DNA of 64,000 bases from Nocardia crassostreae (GTDB lineage: Bacteria > Actinomycetota > Actinomycetes > Mycobacteriales > Mycobacteriaceae). The notes beneath the pieces are model-generated. The model worked only from the letters and a program-made list of their open reading frames with translations, was not told the DNA's origin and ran no database searches. A program made the position numbers and the translations under genes. The stretch covers positions 62,001-126,000 of the forward strand of contig NZ_BDCH01000014.1 of the NCBI RefSeq assembly GCF_001613405.1. Direction: 5' to 3'. Positions 63,398 through 64,000 of this stretch are shown here, in pieces (position 1 is the stretch's first letter; each line of letters starts with the position of its first letter).

Positions 63398-64000
63398 TCA
63401 CCACACGTGCGGAGGGGTTGGCACGACCTCGAATATCTCGCTCACGGGCAGTCGGGGGGTCGGCGGCGGGGGCGTCGCATCGGCGGGCGCGGTGCCGATC
63501 CTGATCAGGATCTGAGGCTGCTCCGGGCGGCCGGTGAGTGCACGCACGACGGCCCGGCTGGGTGGCAGTTCGGTGAGATGGGTCAGCGCGCAGGTGGCGT
63601 AGCCGATGACCGTGCATTCGAGCAGGACCGTGGACAGTGCCTCGCCGCAGCGGACCAACTCCTCCGGGGTGTCACCCGCGGACAGCACCGCCACCACGGC
63701 CTCGTCACCGGCGATCTCGGTCCGACGGTCCGGGGCGCTCGTCGTCGGCAGAGCGCGGCTCACCGCGACACGCGCTCGCTCGCCCGCGGAGATCCGGGCG
63801 TCGGGCGGGATACCGGCCGAGGCGGGTGAATCGCTTGCCCACCAATGTAACTCGGCCTGATAGGGAGTGTCGTGGCGGCGTAGGCTGGTGACCAGCCGGG
63901 AGGCGCGGGCAAGTTCCGCGCCGGTACTCGCGGGCAGCACGGTCAGCAGCGCATCGCGCGGATCGACGAGCAGCCGCAGCACGACCTCGAACTCCCGCCA
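63398..64000 (-). CDS. Acg-type nitroreductase, C-terminal part (runs off the right edge)
   Basis: The start lies outside the window; 200 residues are visible. RCGEALSTVLLECTVIGYAT, CALTHLTELPPSRAVVRAL, PQILIRIGTAPADATPPPPT and the C-terminal PRLPVSEIFEVVPTP match the second half of the proteins at 49767 and 57231. Fifth nitroreductase gene of the island. Confidence 0.85.
   Translation of the reverse strand, partial: WREFEVVLRLLVDPRDALLTVLPASTGAELARASRLVTSLRRHDTPYQAELHWWASDSPASAGIPPDARISAGERARVAVSRALPTTSAPDRRTEIAGDEAVVAVLSAGDTPEELVRCGEALSTVLLECTVIGYATCALTHLTELPPSRAVVRALTGRPEQPQILIRIGTAPADATPPPPTPRLPVSEIFEVVPTPPHVW

Overview
The window is high-GC actinobacterial DNA and reads as a chromosome segment of a member of the Mycobacteriales, most likely Nocardia or a close relative. 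This rests on gene content: a near-identical DosR response regulator, a DosS/DosT-type haem GAF kinase, HspX, Hrp1, Rip3, WS/DGAT acyltransferases, Acg-type nitroreductases and the Rv0081-Rv0087 type cluster. The species cannot be fixed from sequence inspection alone. No rRNA, tRNA, CRISPR array, prophage or transposase was seen.

Left part (1-6 kb): mixed housekeeping and regulatory genes (berberine-bridge oxidase end, PNPOx-like protein, frameshifted AraC regulator, VOC protein, epimerase, MarR regulator with a perfect palindrome in front of it), then two fluoride channel subunits (crcB pair) with a DUF190 gene. Middle-left (6-19 kb): a tightly coupled six-gene cluster for a membrane hydrogenase-like complex, followed by its ArsR-family regulator (Rv0081 type), GTP-dependent PEP carboxykinase, a SulP transporter and small proteins. 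The catalytic large subunit lacks every Ni-Fe cysteine ligand, so the complex is not a classical hydrogenase. TTGC-N8-GCAA sites sit before the first gene of the complex and before the arsR gene. 19-24 kb: roadblock-like and zinc-ribbon small proteins, a thioesterase, an acyltransferase and a TetR-controlled locus with two matching operators.

Right part (24.7-64 kb): a very large dormancy (DosR-type) regulon. It holds five universal stress protein loci, five Acg-type nitroreductases, two F420/deazaflavin-type nitroreductase-like proteins, two PNPOx proteins, two GyrI-DUF302 paralogues, two WS/DGAT acyltransferases, hspX, hrp1, rip3, a phosphoribosyltransferase-erythromycin esterase fusion, a K+ channel, PEP synthase, the dosS kinase and, 28 kb away, the dosR regulator. 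Most transcription units start with a GGGAC-N4-GTCCC-like box, often as tandem pairs whose starts are 21-22 bp apart. Together they suggest a hypoxia/NO programme that protects proteins, stores lipid as wax or triacylglycerol, redirects the PEP node (pckG, ppsA) and maintains membrane energy.

A second theme is decay. At least a dozen genes are broken by frameshifts, in-frame amber stops, internal deletions or a repeat expansion (AraC, MarR-partner, cupin-DoxX chimera, nitroreductase with a 10-bp repeat, Rv1733c-like, glycosyltransferase, aldo-keto reductase, DosS-like remnant, P-type ATPase and USP joined head to head, flavodoxin). Some may be sequencing errors; the internal deletions and the repeat expansion are harder to explain that way. 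A 31-residue Met/His-rich microprotein just downstream of a DosR-type box is the most novel candidate.
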